Notes: generated by a model not told the origin, from the sequence alone. 64,000 bases of DNA from Tiliqua scincoides (GCF_035046505.1 NC_089826.1:82408254-82472253), one strand, 5' to 3'; shown: positions 1 through 10,894, numbered from the stretch's first letter. Numbers and translations: made by a program.

Positions 1-256
1 TAAGGCAGAGAGCAGAAGTCTAAAAAAGAAAATGTGATTGTGCTTGCATTAGCCAAGGTGGAGATTTAATTTTAGATTATGCACTAGGTATAAATGCAAA
101 AGAAGTCAAACTGGGAAATGTTACCTAGTGGCTAGATCTGTGTTCTCTTAGACATTCTATTATAAAGCCAGGGCATGGGCTGAGTCAGGGACATGTGATG
201 CGGGGGCAACAGGTAAGGCAGGGCTGCCCCACTGGCATCCTCCGAAAATCACGGCA
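1..256. other. Left edge, no gene; part of a hAT foldback end
   Basis: No coding sequence is supported. Bases about 187-250 resemble one end of the foldback family seen whole near 26 kb (GGGACRTG start, then GGCAG and CCCCAC runs). The second end is missing, so this is a partial copy. The rest looks like ordinary AT-rich noncoding DNA. Confidence 0.4.
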
Positions 257-264
257 GCCTAACC

Positions 265-496
265 CGGTGGCATAGCTGGAGGGGGGCGGAGCAGCCAGTC
301 TGGCGGGAAGGCTCAGCGGGGCGGGCAAGCGGCCCCTCCCTTCGGAGCCATTCCCGGCGGGGGGAGCAAAACGGAGCCGTACGGCTCCGTTTTGCTCCCC
401 CGCCGGGAATGGCTCCGAAGGGAGGGGCCGCTTGCCCGCCCCGCTGAGCCTTCCCGCCAGACTGGCTGCACTACCCCCCATCCAGCTACACCACTG
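265..496. mobile_element. hAT-type foldback MITE, family A, near-perfect palindrome
   Basis: The element starts CGGTGGCATAGC and ends GCTACACCACTG, and is flanked by 8-bp repeats differing at one base (GCCTAACC left, GTCTAACC right), which is the hAT signature. Bases 291-380 and 381-469 are reverse complements with a single one-base length difference, so the DNA could extrude a cruciform of about 89 bp per arm. It is very GC-rich and has no transposase. ORFs across it are products of the palindrome. Confidence 0.85.
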
Positions 497-717
497 GTCT
501 AACCTGGTGAATGCGCATGCTTTCTGCCCACTTGCACATTAGTAACCTCACCTGCCATCCCCACAACTAATCTGAAGGTTGAAGAATGTTTGCGAGGAAA
601 GAAATTAGCTTTATATATTTTTTTAAAAAATCTCATTTTACTGATTTATTTTTAAAAAATATATACTGCTTTTTAAATTAAAAAAATATATATTTTCAGG
701 GTATTTTAGAACTAAAA
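497..717. other. AT-rich noncoding stretch
   Basis: Poly-A/T runs and ATATAT tracts at 610-700. No gene or named repeat was seen. Confidence 0.4.
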
Positions 718-730
718 GCATGTGTCATTC

Positions 731-881
731 TGGTTGGCAACCTTCAGTCTCGAAAGACTATGGAATAAGCCTACAGCACCCAGTATTCCCAGGCAGTCTC
801 TCATCTAAGTACAAACCAGGCCTAACCCTGCTTAGCTTCCCAGATCAGACAAAATCAGCCATGTGAAGGGTAAGAGTTGCT
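731..881 (-). mobile_element. 5S rRNA-derived SINE
   Basis: Read on the minus strand, the body matches the internal-promoter part of vertebrate 5S rRNA (AAGCTAAGCAGGGT, GGCCTGGTTAGTAC, AATACCGGGTGCTG counterparts), followed by the tail CATAGTCTTTCGAGACTGAA and GGTTGCCAACC. A 13-bp duplication, GCATGTGTCATTC, lies at 718-730 and 882-894, so it was inserted by retrotransposition. The body is somewhat diverged. The tail is shared with the LINE copies elsewhere in the window. Confidence 0.92.
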
Positions 882-937
882 GCATGTGTCATTCACAATT
901 ACAAAAAACTCCACAGCAATTGAAACTAGCCGTTTAA

Positions 938-1199
938 AGTTGCAATCCTAAACACTTTCCTGAAGGTTAGCTCCACTAAACACAATGGGACTTACTTCTA
1001 AGTAGACATGCCCAGGATCCTGCTCTAAGACCTTCAAAATGGTTTACATTTGGCACGACATCTTTCATTGCTTTGATTTATTACATTTATAGCCTGGCCT
1101 TCTTCTGTGATGGAACTGACAGTGCAATCTTATGCGTGTCTACTCAGAAATAAGTGTGTCTAGAGGGACTTACTCCTAGGAAAGTGGGGTTGCAAGGTT
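938..1199. repeat. Two decayed copies of an ~85-bp palindromic repeat
   Basis: Bases 938-1022 and 1114-1199 each show the pattern TGCAATCCTA ... GTCTACTCAGAA ... GGGACTTACT ... AGGAT or TTGCA. Better copies lie at 12456-12550, 15946-16240 and 18068-18157. The left half is the approximate reverse complement of the right half, as in a small MITE. Confidence 0.6.
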
Positions 1200-1209
1200 G
1201 CAAGATGAA

Positions 1210-1357
1210 GCAACTGTTACCCTGCGCATGCCCAATCTTGTCTGATCTTGGAAGCTAAGCAGGGTCAGGCCTGGTTAGTACTTGGATGGGAGACCGCCTG
1301 GGAATACCGGGTGCTGTAGGCTTATACCATAGTCTTTTGAGACTGAAGGTTGCCAGC
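1210..1357 (+). mobile_element. 5S rRNA-derived SINE
   Basis: It begins GCAACTGTTACCCTGC, runs through the 5S-like body and ends GAGACTGAAGGTTGCC. A 9-bp duplication, CAAGATGAA, flanks it at 1201-1209 and 1358-1366. It has the same head and tail as the other 5S SINEs here. Confidence 0.92.
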
Positions 1358-1641
1358 CAAGATGAAAGTGCTTTCCCAAGCATTTCCCAGCTGAAGCACT
1401 GACCAGACCCAGAGCTGCTTAGTGTCAGCTACATCATGAGCCTATATCTTGGCTACACCATATAATATCCTCTGACCAAACCACAGTTTTATGATAGATC
1501 AGTTTTTAAGAGAAAACATGCGCTTCTACCACTAGGCATTTCCCAACATGGCTTCTTCTGTGTCCATACTTAAAGCATCATTTTTTTTATTTTCCACCTG
1601 TGTTGATATAAGAAGTTCTATTATTTTTCTTTTGTTTAACC

Positions 1642-2128
1642 CTGAGGTTCTCTAACTGGGGCGTCACGACGGCCCAGCCTGAGAGCCTCAACCTCTAGCC
1701 CCTTTAGGGTAGGGGAAGGGGGAAGGCAGCAACACCATCCCCTGGATTGCATTGCTAACAGGGGTGAAGGGGCTTTCTTTTACTCACAGGGGGCTGCTGC
1801 AAGGTCCCGGAGGTGTGGGGAGCCCTGTGCAGCCCTCTGCAGGGCTCACCGAGTCTTAAATACCACCAGTAAGCGATCCGAAACCACTTCTGGTTTGCAG
1901 AAGTGGTTTCTGGGAGTGGTTTGCGATAACTTTTTCTCAGAATTCTAAGACTCAAAGAACTCTGCTACGTGGGGCTCCCCACACATCCCAGCAGCAGCCC
2001 CCTGTGAGTAAAGGAAAGCCCCTTTGCCCTCTGTTAGCAAGGCGATCCTGGGGATAGTGTCACTGCCTTTGCCCCTCCACAAAGATTTAGCTCGAAAGTT
2101 TTACTCTCAAGAAGTTTGAGAACCTCTG
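1642..2128. mobile_element. hAT-type MITE, family B, with long inverted arms
   Basis: The ends are CTGAGGTTCTCTAACT and AGTTTGAGAACCTCTG, flanked by a perfect 8-bp duplication GTTTAACC (1634-1641, 2129-2136). Inside, an imperfect inverted repeat of about 150 bp per arm pairs the region near 1740-1830 with 1965-2060. No transposase was seen. Confidence 0.88.
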
Positions 2129-2259
2129 GTTTAACCCCTGCTGTCTGCCTTACAAAGGAGCAGTGTGCTGGAATTCAGGCTAGAGACAGATTAGAATAAC
2201 TGCTGGCATTTATATTTTGGAGAGTGGCCCTTGCTTCTTTGTTGTACTGTGCATCAGAA

Positions 2260-2502
2260 CAGTGGTTTCCAACCAATGTTGGAAATGGCATATTGGTGTG
2301 CTGTGCATGGTCTACAGGTGTGCCATGGGAGTTTGGGGGGAAGGTCATTTATTAATAGGGCCATTAGGAGATGTGAGCTCACCCCCCCCCACCAGCCAGC
2401 AGTGCAGCGTGCCTTGTCAATTGTCAAAACACTGATGGTGTGCCTTGACAATTTTAGCACCTTGTCAGTGCGCCATGAAATGAAAAAGGTTGAAAATCGC
2501 CG
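2260..2502. mobile_element. hAT-type MITE, family C
   Basis: It starts CAGTGGTTTCCAACC and ends GGTTGAAAATCGCCG. The flanks CATCAGAA and CATTAGAG match at 6 of 8 positions. The interior repeats 'GTGTGCCATGG' and 'GTGCCTTGACAATT' blocks that recur at 28614-28842 in the other orientation. Confidence 0.78.
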
Positions 2503-2510
2503 CATTAGAG

Positions 2511-2937
2511 GAAGCTGAGATCGTTTGCACTGGGCACAGAGGAACTTAATTAGTTTGCTTCATTAGCAGAAAGCTTCCTGAATCACAGTTTTAAGACTGT
2601 AATTGAAGAAGGGTTCCACCTCACCCATTACCGACAAATGCCTTTTTCTAAACTCTGTTTGCTTTCTTGATAGAACATCTAGCCAAGGAAGAATTCTGTG
2701 ACATTTGGAAGCTCAGGTTATTTGGGCCATAATAAAGATAATCTGCTGCTTTGATTTTTATTAAGGTATTTTTTTTAAAAAAAAGATTATGCCTAATTTC
2801 TGAATTTTTATATTTCTTAAAGCAGAAGTGTATGCACTTCTGTAATGCATTTTCGGATTTTCTAATATTAAAAATAGTGCACGGTTTATTATATAAAAAG
2901 GAAAGCATTTGTTACTGCATTTATTCCCTTGTTACCC
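2511..2937. other. AT-rich unique-looking noncoding DNA
   Basis: No named repeat and no credible reading frame. The overlapping short ORFs on both strands are low-complexity. Confidence 0.4.
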
Positions 2938-2945
2938 TAGCCTAG

Positions 2946-3143
2946 CAGTTCCCAAACTTCCCATGGTCATGGTGATCTTCTTTCAATGCAACCTCTTCTT
3001 CCTGGCTCTTCCGGGCACTGCCATCTTGGATTGCATGACATCTCATGAGATCTCATGTGATCCAAGATGGTGGTATCTGGGAAGAGGCTACCAAGATCAT
3101 CCTGCGGCACCCTCGGGCATTGTGGTGCATCGGGGGACCACTG
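2946..3143. mobile_element. hAT-like inverted repeat, family H, degraded
   Basis: A CAGTTCCCAAACTT start and a GGGGACCACTG end enclose a strong central palindrome (CATCTTGGATTGCATGACAT pairing with ATGTGATCCAAGATGG). Bases 60723-61033 carry the same CATCTTGGAT and GATCCAAGATGG blocks. The flanking 8-mers agree only weakly. Confidence 0.6.
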
Positions 3144-3667
3144 CCCTAACTGTAGTCGTCCCGTCTCTACTACTCCCATAACCTCCTGACCCTCTGTCCA
3201 TTCCCTTCCTCCAAACATTCACAAGAACATGCCCCAAAAGGGAAGGGAAACTCAGTACATTAAGGGAAGGGAAGAGGGAGCTGGGGTGGGCATTGGGGGA
3301 GACTGAGGGGTTTTTTTTTTAGAGGGGGGGGGGTAGTCAAGTTGGAGGATAAGCCAGGAATACTTCTTTGGTTTGGATTTTCACTCCAGGAGCTTTTCTT
3401 TGATATGAAAAGTCCCTGAAGCTGATTTCTGGTCAGGTCTACTGGCATTTATATATTCTATATAAAGTATTTGGGTCAAGAATTATGAGAAAGTGTCAAA
3501 AAGATGTCTGGCCTTAAAACAAAGGCACATTTTGTCTCGGTTGAACAGGCTAAAAATGGGTATCACCATCTTGCAAAAATCACATGTCCACATGGAAGAT
3601 TTTCTTATTTTAAAAAGATCTTGTGGACCATGTCTATTGTAGTGGAAATCCAAGTACAGCTAGGGTG
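3144..3667. other. Noncoding stretch with homopolymers
   Basis: Contains T and G runs near 3310-3335. No gene, SINE or LINE was recognised. Confidence 0.4.
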
Positions 3668-3675
3668 GTAGTATG

Positions 3676-3926
3676 TAGTGGCATAGCTAGAGGAGGTGCA
3701 GAGCACTGAGTTTTGCAGGTGCCTAAACATGCCATTCAAGCAGCCCCCCCCCCCTTCAGAGCCATTCCGGGCAGTGGAAGCAAAATGGAGGCGAGTGCCA
3801 GGAGGCAAGTTCCTCCGTATTGCTCTCACCACCCAACTCCAGAGGGCAGGGGGAGGGGCTGCTTGCACGGTGCATTCAGGCGCCTGCAAAACTTAGAGCT
3901 TTGCACCCCCTCTAGCTATGCCACTG
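3676..3926. mobile_element. hAT-type foldback MITE, family A
   Basis: It starts TAGTGGCATAGCTAGAGG and ends CCTCTAGCTATGCCACTG. The flanks GTAGTATG and AGAGTATG match at 6 of 8. The arms pair over about 100 bp but are clearly diverged, so this copy is older than the one at 265-496. Confidence 0.85.
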
Positions 3927-3985
3927 AGAGTATGCATAGTGAAATAGATGTTTTGTTTAAGAATTTTCTTGCCATGTAAATGGAA

Positions 3986-4093
3986 GCAGCTAAGGCTCTG
4001 AATAAATGTGCAAAACACCACATCTATGGGAAATGCTGATTTCCATGTGCGTTCTTTACAGGTTTTTGCACATTTATTCAGGGCCTTAGCTGC
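3986..4093. repeat. 108-bp hairpin with a 30-bp near-perfect stem
   Basis: Arm 3986-4015 (GCAGCTAAGGCTCTGAATAA...) pairs with 4064-4093 (...TTATTCAGGGCCTTAGCTGC) at 29 of 30 positions. A second inner stem pairs CACAT..GGAAAT with ATTTCCATGTG. No TIR-type ends or target duplication are obvious, so it may be a small foldback element or a structured transcript. Confidence 0.75.
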
Positions 4094-4289
4094 ATGCATA
4101 GGAAGCAGGTAGAAAAGCAGACTGGGATGCTGATGAAGTGGAAAGGGCTCAGTGGGCAAGGAGACAATGGAGGAACAGGCCAATGGCCAATGGCCATGCA
4201 CATTGACACTACTAGGTACAGTGTTCTCGTATCTATAAAGCAGAGAATGCTGTTCACATTATAGCATTGCTGGTATATGAGCTGGTGTA

Positions 4290-4700
4290 GCATAGAAGTG
4301 GGCAGCCCAATCCTAACCTGTGCTGGAACAGGCCGGCCAACTGGCCTGCACCATATCCAGCATAGGTTAGGATGGAAGTGGCTATGGTGCAACTCGGAGT
4401 AAGGGGCTATTTATCCCCTTATCCCTTGTTGTGCCCCCCTCTGGGGCTACTCAGATCTGTGCCAGAGAAATTGCTGAAGCTGATCTGAACAGCCTGATGT
4501 AACACTGAGTTGGCTGGGAGGAGGGTTAGGATCTGATCTAAGCTGCCAAGGCCAATTCCACCCCCTTCTGAGTTTCGATTCACCCATCACCACTTCCTCC
4601 CCCACCCAAAAATGCCCCTGTTCCACCCTCTCCAAACCCCTTGCACCAACTGCCCTCAGCCATCCTGGTGGCATGGAGCCTGGATCCAGCTTCCGGGAGC
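4290..4700. repeat. Unclassified CAATCCTAA-type repeat
   Basis: Bases 4307-4374 form an imperfect palindrome (CCCAATCCTAACCTGTGCTGG against CCAGCATAGGTTAGGATGG). The following 300 bp share phrases such as 'GGGGCTACTCAGATCTG' with 45.5-46.0 kb and 56.5-56.8 kb. No coding role is supported. Confidence 0.5.
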
Positions 4701-5063
4701 CATAAGAACAGCCCCACTGGATCAGGCCATAGGCCCATCTAGTCCAGCTTCCTGTATCTCACAGCGGCCCACCAAATGCCCCAGGGAACACACCAGATAA
4801 CAAGAGACCTGCATCCTGGTGCCCTCCCTTGCATCTGGCATTCTGACATAGCCCATTCCTAAAATCAGGAGGTTTCACACGCACACCATGGCTTGTAACC
4901 CGTAATGGATTTTTCCTTCAGAAATTTGTCCAATCCCCTTTTAAAGGCCTCTAGGCCAGATGCCATCACCATATCCTGTGGCAATGAGTTCCACAGACCA
5001 ACCACACGCTGAGTAAAGAAATATTTTCTTTACATCTGTGTGTTGTCTCACCCTGCTCAAAAG
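4700..5063 (-). mobile_element. CR1 LINE 3' fragment
   Basis: Reverse-complement match to the 3' UTR and last ORF2 codons of the CR1 at 31079-32674: the block AGAACAGCCCCACTGGATCA opens it, then CCCAAATGCCCCAGGG-like text, then CCCTTTTAAAGGCCTCTAGG from the DAFKRGL coding region. It is 5'-truncated and has several indels near 5040. Confidence 0.9.
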
Positions 5064-7580
5064 AAGGAGTGAATGTGCTTTATGGCATGTTCATGACACT
5101 CCTGGGGACTTGTGCAAGCCCATCTCTCTCTTTGGATTGTGCCCTGAGAGACCAAGCTACAAATCGGGAAGACCCTGATTAAATATCTCACTTCTGCTAT
5201 GAATTGTTAGGTGGCCCTAGATAAGACACACCCATTCAGTCGCAGCCCAAGCCTCTAACTTGCAATATGGAAAGCAATTTTACCTTACAGAGCTATTGTT
5301 TATAACAGGATAAAACATGTGAAGGCCTTCGAACAGTCAAAAGCGCTACAAAAATGCTGTATATTATAATATTCTGCTGAAATCACTAAATATCCATTCA
5401 TGAACTCTAATATTCCACAATGGATGATCACTCAGATCATCAACGAATAGCCTCAGATCATCAAAGAATAGCCATGGAAAACGTCCAGTTGCAAATGACC
5501 TAATGTTTCAGGAGAGCCAAAGAAAATTAAATGTTCATATTCATCAAACTTCTGCACCATAACTTCTGTTGCAGGTGTGGGCTGCTAATCTTTGCTTATT
5601 CAGGGAAAGTTCCATCCTGTTTGGTATCCTTGCCTAGAAACCCATGAAATATTATTTCCTCTTTCCCCAAAGAAAAACCAAGGAAAAATAATTGCCAGCT
5701 GCCTCTTCTGCCTTTTCCCCCCTCCTCCTTCTTGACCTATCAACAATAGCTTTGAACAATAAGAAGCTGGTAAGAGCTGCTTTTCCAAAAAGTGTATTAG
5801 AAGAAAAATATGTTCAGTGGTTTCTGTAATGAAAACAAACATAATCAGGAACTCTTGTAGGGAACAAGTTGTCGTTTTCTTGTTTCACGACAGTAATTGT
5901 GTGTATGGCAGTTAAAATGTGATGAGGCTTTTCTATTCTTTAAATAAAAAACACCAAAAAACATACAGAATTACAGAACTGCACTTTAAAACAGCCCTGA
6001 TCTCGTAGACAGATTGGTGCAATTTGTTAAGATTTCTTGCAAATAAGCTTCAAAATTGTTTACCCCCATTCTCATAATCAGAAATGTTGTTTTCTAGAAA
6101 GTAAGGTCCCTTACAGTAGATACAGGAAATAAGTTTAGAAAATAGCTCTTGTAGAGAATTCTAAAAGATACAGAAAAGATTAGCAATGGGTGTAACCGAA
6201 CTCTTCTAAAATCAGGGGGAGTTTTGTCCTTGAGTTCAGTAGATATGTATTTCTTTAAGGTTCCAATATTTCACTAATGCATGTTGAGGGCTTCATTAAT
6301 TCTGATGATTTGATTAGCCAAGCTTTTAGGTATCATATTCTTAAGTACTGGTGAGGGAAATGAAACAATGTTCTCAACTGCTGAGATGTCACCAGCATGT
6401 AATTATGTCCCCCAAACATTGAGGGTCGAACTGCACATTATGTTCAACATGTGCCTGATGCTAATGTGCTTTTAAGAAACACTCTGTAGCACCCAGATGG
6501 CCCCCTCCCTGTGGATTCATACCGTGGTTTGGGGGGGGGGTTTGAACTCCAAACTGCCAGGGCTACAGAACTGCTAATCCACAAACCCTACAATATGTCA
6601 AATGTAAGCACTGTGAAAACTATGTTCAATAACATGTACCAGAGATCCTTCTGCCCACAACCTGGTATTTTAGCATAGCTGTGATTAAACAGAAGTATCC
6701 CCACTTCCCCATACATAAGTATCCTGCACCTTCCCCCCCCCCCAAAAAAAAAAAAAATTAATTAAAAAATACAGGACTTCATGCTCTTTCCAACTCAGGT
6801 CTTATCTCATATTTTAAATCTGTATTTTTGGATTTTTTTAAAAAAAAGTTTTTAACCATTTAAAAAATTGTCATTACAATGCCAATGACAATGGACCCTG
6901 TTCATTTGTACTGCAAGTTGAAGAGCCTACAATTAAGAGGTAGTATCTTATGATAGCCCTGTAGTATGGTGTTTTGTTAATACAGGCATCCCTCCATATC
7001 AAATTGCGGATGAAAGGGAATACTAAACATTGTGGCAGCATGAAAACCTCACCGCTGTTGCATGTGATGGAGCTACTGACAGAAATGGTCACTGGTGCTG
7101 TGCATGCACCAGACTTGCCCTGATGCTCTGCTAGCCTAGGTAAGGTGGTGGCAGGGGTGAGCCGTGGGTAGTTTGGGGGGAAGTTCAGGTGAAGAGAGAG
7201 AAGTAGTGCCAGACATAGGACTTTAGCCATATAAGCTACAGCCAGTCTCCCCACCAGTGCAGGTATGACACTTGAATAGGATTTCTGTTCATAAACTCCT
7301 TCAACTCAACTAACATAAATATCTCCAAATTTGGTTGGCAGTGATGGTATTGGACTGGGTTGCAAATTAGTGGCACAGTGTTATGATTGTTGCAGTAGAT
7401 GTTTCTGATGGCCCTGAGTCTGTTTTGAGCCATTCTGAATAGAAATCCACCCAATCAAGGTTATTTCCTTGGAATGATCCTGCAACATTGATATGGTTTC
7501 TTGATCAAGGGATCTTGGTCACTTACCTAGGGGAAAGGAGGTACCTTTGGTGGGTTATGGCCTGGCATGTGCAGCAATCA
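5064..7580. other. 2.5-kb unique-looking noncoding stretch
   Basis: No recognisable exon, SINE, LINE or terminal inverted repeat. It holds simple runs (G at 6530, C/A at 6727-6757, T at 6833) and AT-rich sequence. Two minus-strand ORFs of 126 and 72 codons at 6874-7454 show no domain and no splice context that I recognise. Confidence 0.45.
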
Positions 7581-7889
7581 TTTTACAGCAGTGGTTCTCA
7601 AACGTTTTAGCAACGGGACCCACATTTTAGAATGACAGTCTATTGGGACCCACTGGAAGTGATGTTATGACCAGAAGTGACATAATCAAGTAGGGGAAAT
7701 TTTTAACACCCCATATGACAAATTCAAATCAATCAATAAGTATGTAAATTAAAAGTTTACACTAAGTTTAAAAAATTATTTAAAATAAGGAATATTCCTC
7801 CCAAACAGTTGCTGATCAGTTTTTAAAAAATTCCCCAAACATCCCAAAGGCTGCAATCCTATCCACTTTTACCTGGGAGTAAACCCCGG

Positions 7890-7894
<5 letters not shown>

Positions 7895-7982
<88 letters not shown>
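7895..7982. repeat. (CT)n-(AT)n compound microsatellite
   Basis: About 52 bp of CT followed by about 36 bp of AT, lying between the left target duplication and the LINE body. It therefore occupies the position of the LINE's 3' tail. Confidence 0.95.
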
Positions 7983-7986
<4 letters not shown>

Positions 7987-8835
7987 AGGTGGTTCTGGCA
8001 CAGCGTCTAGTGTGGCTGAAAAGGCCGATTCGGGAGTGACAATCCCTTCCACAGTGGGAGCAAGTGCAGTCTGTCCCTGGTTTGTCTCCCTGGCTATGGG
8101 CCTTCCTTCTTTGCCTCTTTGCCTCAGACTGTTGGCCAAGTGTCTCTTCAAACTGGGAAAGGCCATGCTGCAAAGCCTGCCTCCAAGCAGGCCGCTCAGA
8201 GGCCAGGGTTTCCCACTTGTTGAGGTCCATTCCTAAGGCCTTCAGATCCCTCTTGCAGATGTCCTTGTATCGCAGCTGTGGTCTACCTGTAGGGCGCTTT
8301 CCTTGCACGAGTTCTCCATAGAGGAGATCCTTTGGGATCCGGCCATCATCCATTCTCATGACATGACCGAGCCAACGCAGGCGTCTCTGTTTCAGCAGTG
8401 CATACATGCTAGGGATTCCAGCACGTTCCAGGACTGTGTTGTTAGGAACTTTGTCCTGCCAGGTGATGCCAAGAATACGTTGGAGGCAGCGCATGTGGAA
8501 AGCATTCAGTTTCCTCTCCTGTTGTGAGCGGAGAGTCCATGACTCGCTGCAGTACAGCAGTGTACTCAGGACGCAAGCTCTGTAGACCTGGATCTTGGTA
8601 TGTTCCGTCAGCTTCTTGTTGGACCAGACTCTCTTTGTGAGTCTGGAAAACGTAGTAGCTGCTTTACCGACGCGTTTGTTTAGCTCGGTATCGAGAGAAA
8701 GAGTGTCGGAGATCGTTGAGCCAAGGTACACAAAGTCATGGACAACCTCCAGTTCATGCGCAGAGATTGTAATGCAGGGAGGTGAGTCCACATCCTGAAC
8801 CATGACCTGTGTTTTCTTTAAGCTGATCGTCAGCT
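7895..8835 (-). mobile_element. Non-LTR retrotransposon (LINE), 3' part of ORF
   Basis: The longest copy of this LINE here. A 15-bp duplication, TAAACCCCGGTGACT, flanks it (7880-7894, 8836-8850). The minus-strand protein contains the region after the reverse transcriptase core (VYLGSTISD, YRACVLSTLLYCSESWTLR, HMRCLQRILGITWQDKVPN, RLRWLGHVMRMDD, GRPQLRYKDICKRDLKALG) and a C-terminal zinc finger C-x2-C-x12-H-x3-C (CSHCGRDCHSRIGLFSHTRRC region). It is open for about 270 codons and 5'-truncated. The usual 3' tail is missing: after the last codons the element passes into (TA)n and (GA)n. The clade is not assigned from memory. The upstream active-site domain is absent, so this copy cannot move by itself. 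Confidence 0.9.
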
Positions 8836-9057
8836 TAAACCCCGGTGACTAATAGTATTCAAAGCATATACATAGTAGCCCATTAAAAGTACAGTAGTCT
8901 GTAACATTTCCCCAAATGCAGTCACGTACCATAGTAGCATCAAATCTAATCTTTTAAAAATAAAATGCACATTGAAATGAATGGAAACCCACCAAAAATT
9001 GGCTCGCGACCCACCTAGTGTGTCCCAACCCATAGTTTGAGAAACATTGTTTTATAG

Positions 9058-9414
9058 TCTTCTCAATCTCTGAGTCAATTCTAGATCACCAGATGTTGCT
9101 TTGAATCAGATTCTGATTAGTGTTTTAATGTGAACGATCTGAATGAATGAAGTGTGGCCAAGATGATTTAACAATTCCCTTCTGGAATGACAACATGGTT
9201 TCATGTATCATTCATGGATGACAACATGGGAACACGAACATAGTTACCCTTTACAGACAGAAATCTCATGCGGGTGGCTTTTAAATGACCTGAATTCTTC
9301 ATGCTGTTCCTGAAGTGACCCTCCCTTCCACACTCAGTGTTGTTAATCACACTCAAACAGTTAATCTTGCATTTGATCAGCTTGAAGACTTGGGTTTGGG
9401 AGGACTTGTAACAC
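9058..9414. other. Noncoding stretch, nothing recognised
   Basis: No repeat family, splice-flanked exon or RNA gene was recognised here. Confidence 0.4.
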
Positions 9415-9417
9415 TGA

Positions 9418-9597
9418 GGGCACAATCCTAACCAACTTTCCAGCACTAATTTAGCCACAGTACAGCCCCCAAAGTAAGGCAACAAACATGTCCTTGGCTT
9501 GAGGAGGCACCCTTGACTACCTTGCCACTGCAGAATGCAGTGCACACCACATTGGGACAGCTATGTCAGTGCTGGAAAGTTGGTTAGGATTGCGCCC
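9418..9597. mobile_element. 180-bp MITE with ~31-bp terminal inverted repeats
   Basis: Ends GGGCACAATCCTAACCAACT and AGTTGGTTAGGATTGCGCCC are inverted repeats reaching about 31 bp. TGA flanks both sides (9415-9417, 9598-9600). Relatives lie at 25615-25782 and 51767-51947. A 3-bp duplication would fit a PIF/Harbinger-type transposase, but the assignment is tentative. Confidence 0.8.
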
Positions 9598-9600
9598 TGA

Positions 9601-10822
9601 AGCTTCTATTATGGAATGTGAACTGGCAGCCAATTCAGAGCTTCAGAATTGGCTATTATTCTTTCTTGCTTATATAAAAGTGTATAACAAATACTAAGCA
9701 AAAGACACCAGCCCTACATAAGTGGTTTAAGGGTGTAGGCTTACTGTTGGAGGATATTCCTAGCAGAAGGTTGAAATTAGTATGAATTTCAAAGTCACAC
9801 CCATAGAAATAGTTGTGAAGATACAGTTGGCTTTCAGTGGAATGGTTTTTATTAAAAAGAGTATACAGGGAAAGTACACAGTTGGGATCAGAACCATGGT
9901 GGGAGTGAAGAGCTGAAGCTGTCCATCATGGTTTTGAACCATTTCAGTCCCCCTCCAGCATGTTATGTACAATGAAAAACAAAGACTATGTTATATTTTT
10001 GTAATACAGCAATACCTTGACTTTCATCCACTAGATTTTAATCTCTTTGCTCTTTCAGCCATTTTCAGTTATAACCACATTTCAAATTTTGTCAGCATGC
10101 TTTCCTCTTTTGTCCAGTTTCATCCAGTCTTCCATGACATTCATCAATGTTTATTTGTCTTTTAGTTTTGTTTATTTATGTTTTGCATGCATTCATATGT
10201 GTTATATAGCTCTTTACATTTTTTGCCGGCCAAAATAAATTTAGAAGCTAAATCATGCTCTTCTTTGACATTCATCCATTGCCGATTTTCATCCATGCAC
10301 TGGTCCCTAATGAGAGGAAAGTACAAGGTATCTCTGTATGTACATTGGCCCTTAGCTGTCATAGGAGTCTTTATTCTTTTTACTACCATGGACTAACCCT
10401 TTTGAATTGATTACATGCAGGTGATCCCTGCAGTTTGGAAAGTGATTTCCTGTCTCTTACCAGTACTTAAGAATAGATGATTTAACAGCCTGGCTAATCA
10501 AGCCCAGATTACATCGTCAGAATTAATGATGCCCTCAAAGTACTTAATGAAATAATGGTAATTTTTTTTTAATGTGCACACAATTTATTCATGGTACAAC
10601 TATCTGCAGAGTAACTATAGGCAGTACAGTTTAGCTGAGAGCAGGATATAGAAATGTCGCTACATATCAGATATTCACATAAATGAGCATCACTTCCTAT
10701 AATCTTCTCTTTGACTACCTCCACAGAGCCAGCTGCCTGCCTCTTTCACCTATTTTATATTCTTGATTTGGCTGCCCATTCAGTCATAAATGACTGTCGG
10801 TCTTGTCTGTTAAATAATAATG
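9601..10822. other. Unique-looking AT-rich noncoding DNA
   Basis: No repeat ends, SINE boxes or exon-like frames were recognised. Short ORFs on both strands at 9965-10396 overlap each other and are AT-rich noise. Confidence 0.4.
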
Positions 10823-10894
10823 CCATAGAACAGTGCTACTCAAACTTTTCCGGCCAGTGGCTCCCTTGACCCCCATGGCTGTTGGCCATTAATT

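Larger units (their letters stand above)
7589..9049. mobile_element. hAT-type MITE, family D, split by a LINE
   Basis: It starts CAGTGGTTCTCAAACG and ends GTTTGAGAAACATTG, with flanks TTTTACAG and TTTTATAG (7 of 8). Homologous copies lie at 13960-14323 and 50371-50734, each about 364 bp. Here the same sequence is interrupted by the insertion at 7895-8835. No transposase. Confidence 0.9.

Noticed and set aside
185-481. 98-codon GC-rich ORF
   Set aside because: It lies across the hAT palindrome; the two arms encode each other's reverse complement.
1210-1357. Genuine 5S rRNA gene
   Set aside because: The head and 3' tail are not 5S, a target duplication flanks it and many dispersed copies exist, so it is a SINE.
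6874-7254. 126-codon minus-strand ORF with a hydrophobic stretch
   Set aside because: No family resemblance, no conserved motif and no neighbouring exon.
8012-8798. Plus-strand ORFs across the LINE
   Set aside because: They are antisense shadows of the minus-strand LINE protein and recur at every copy.
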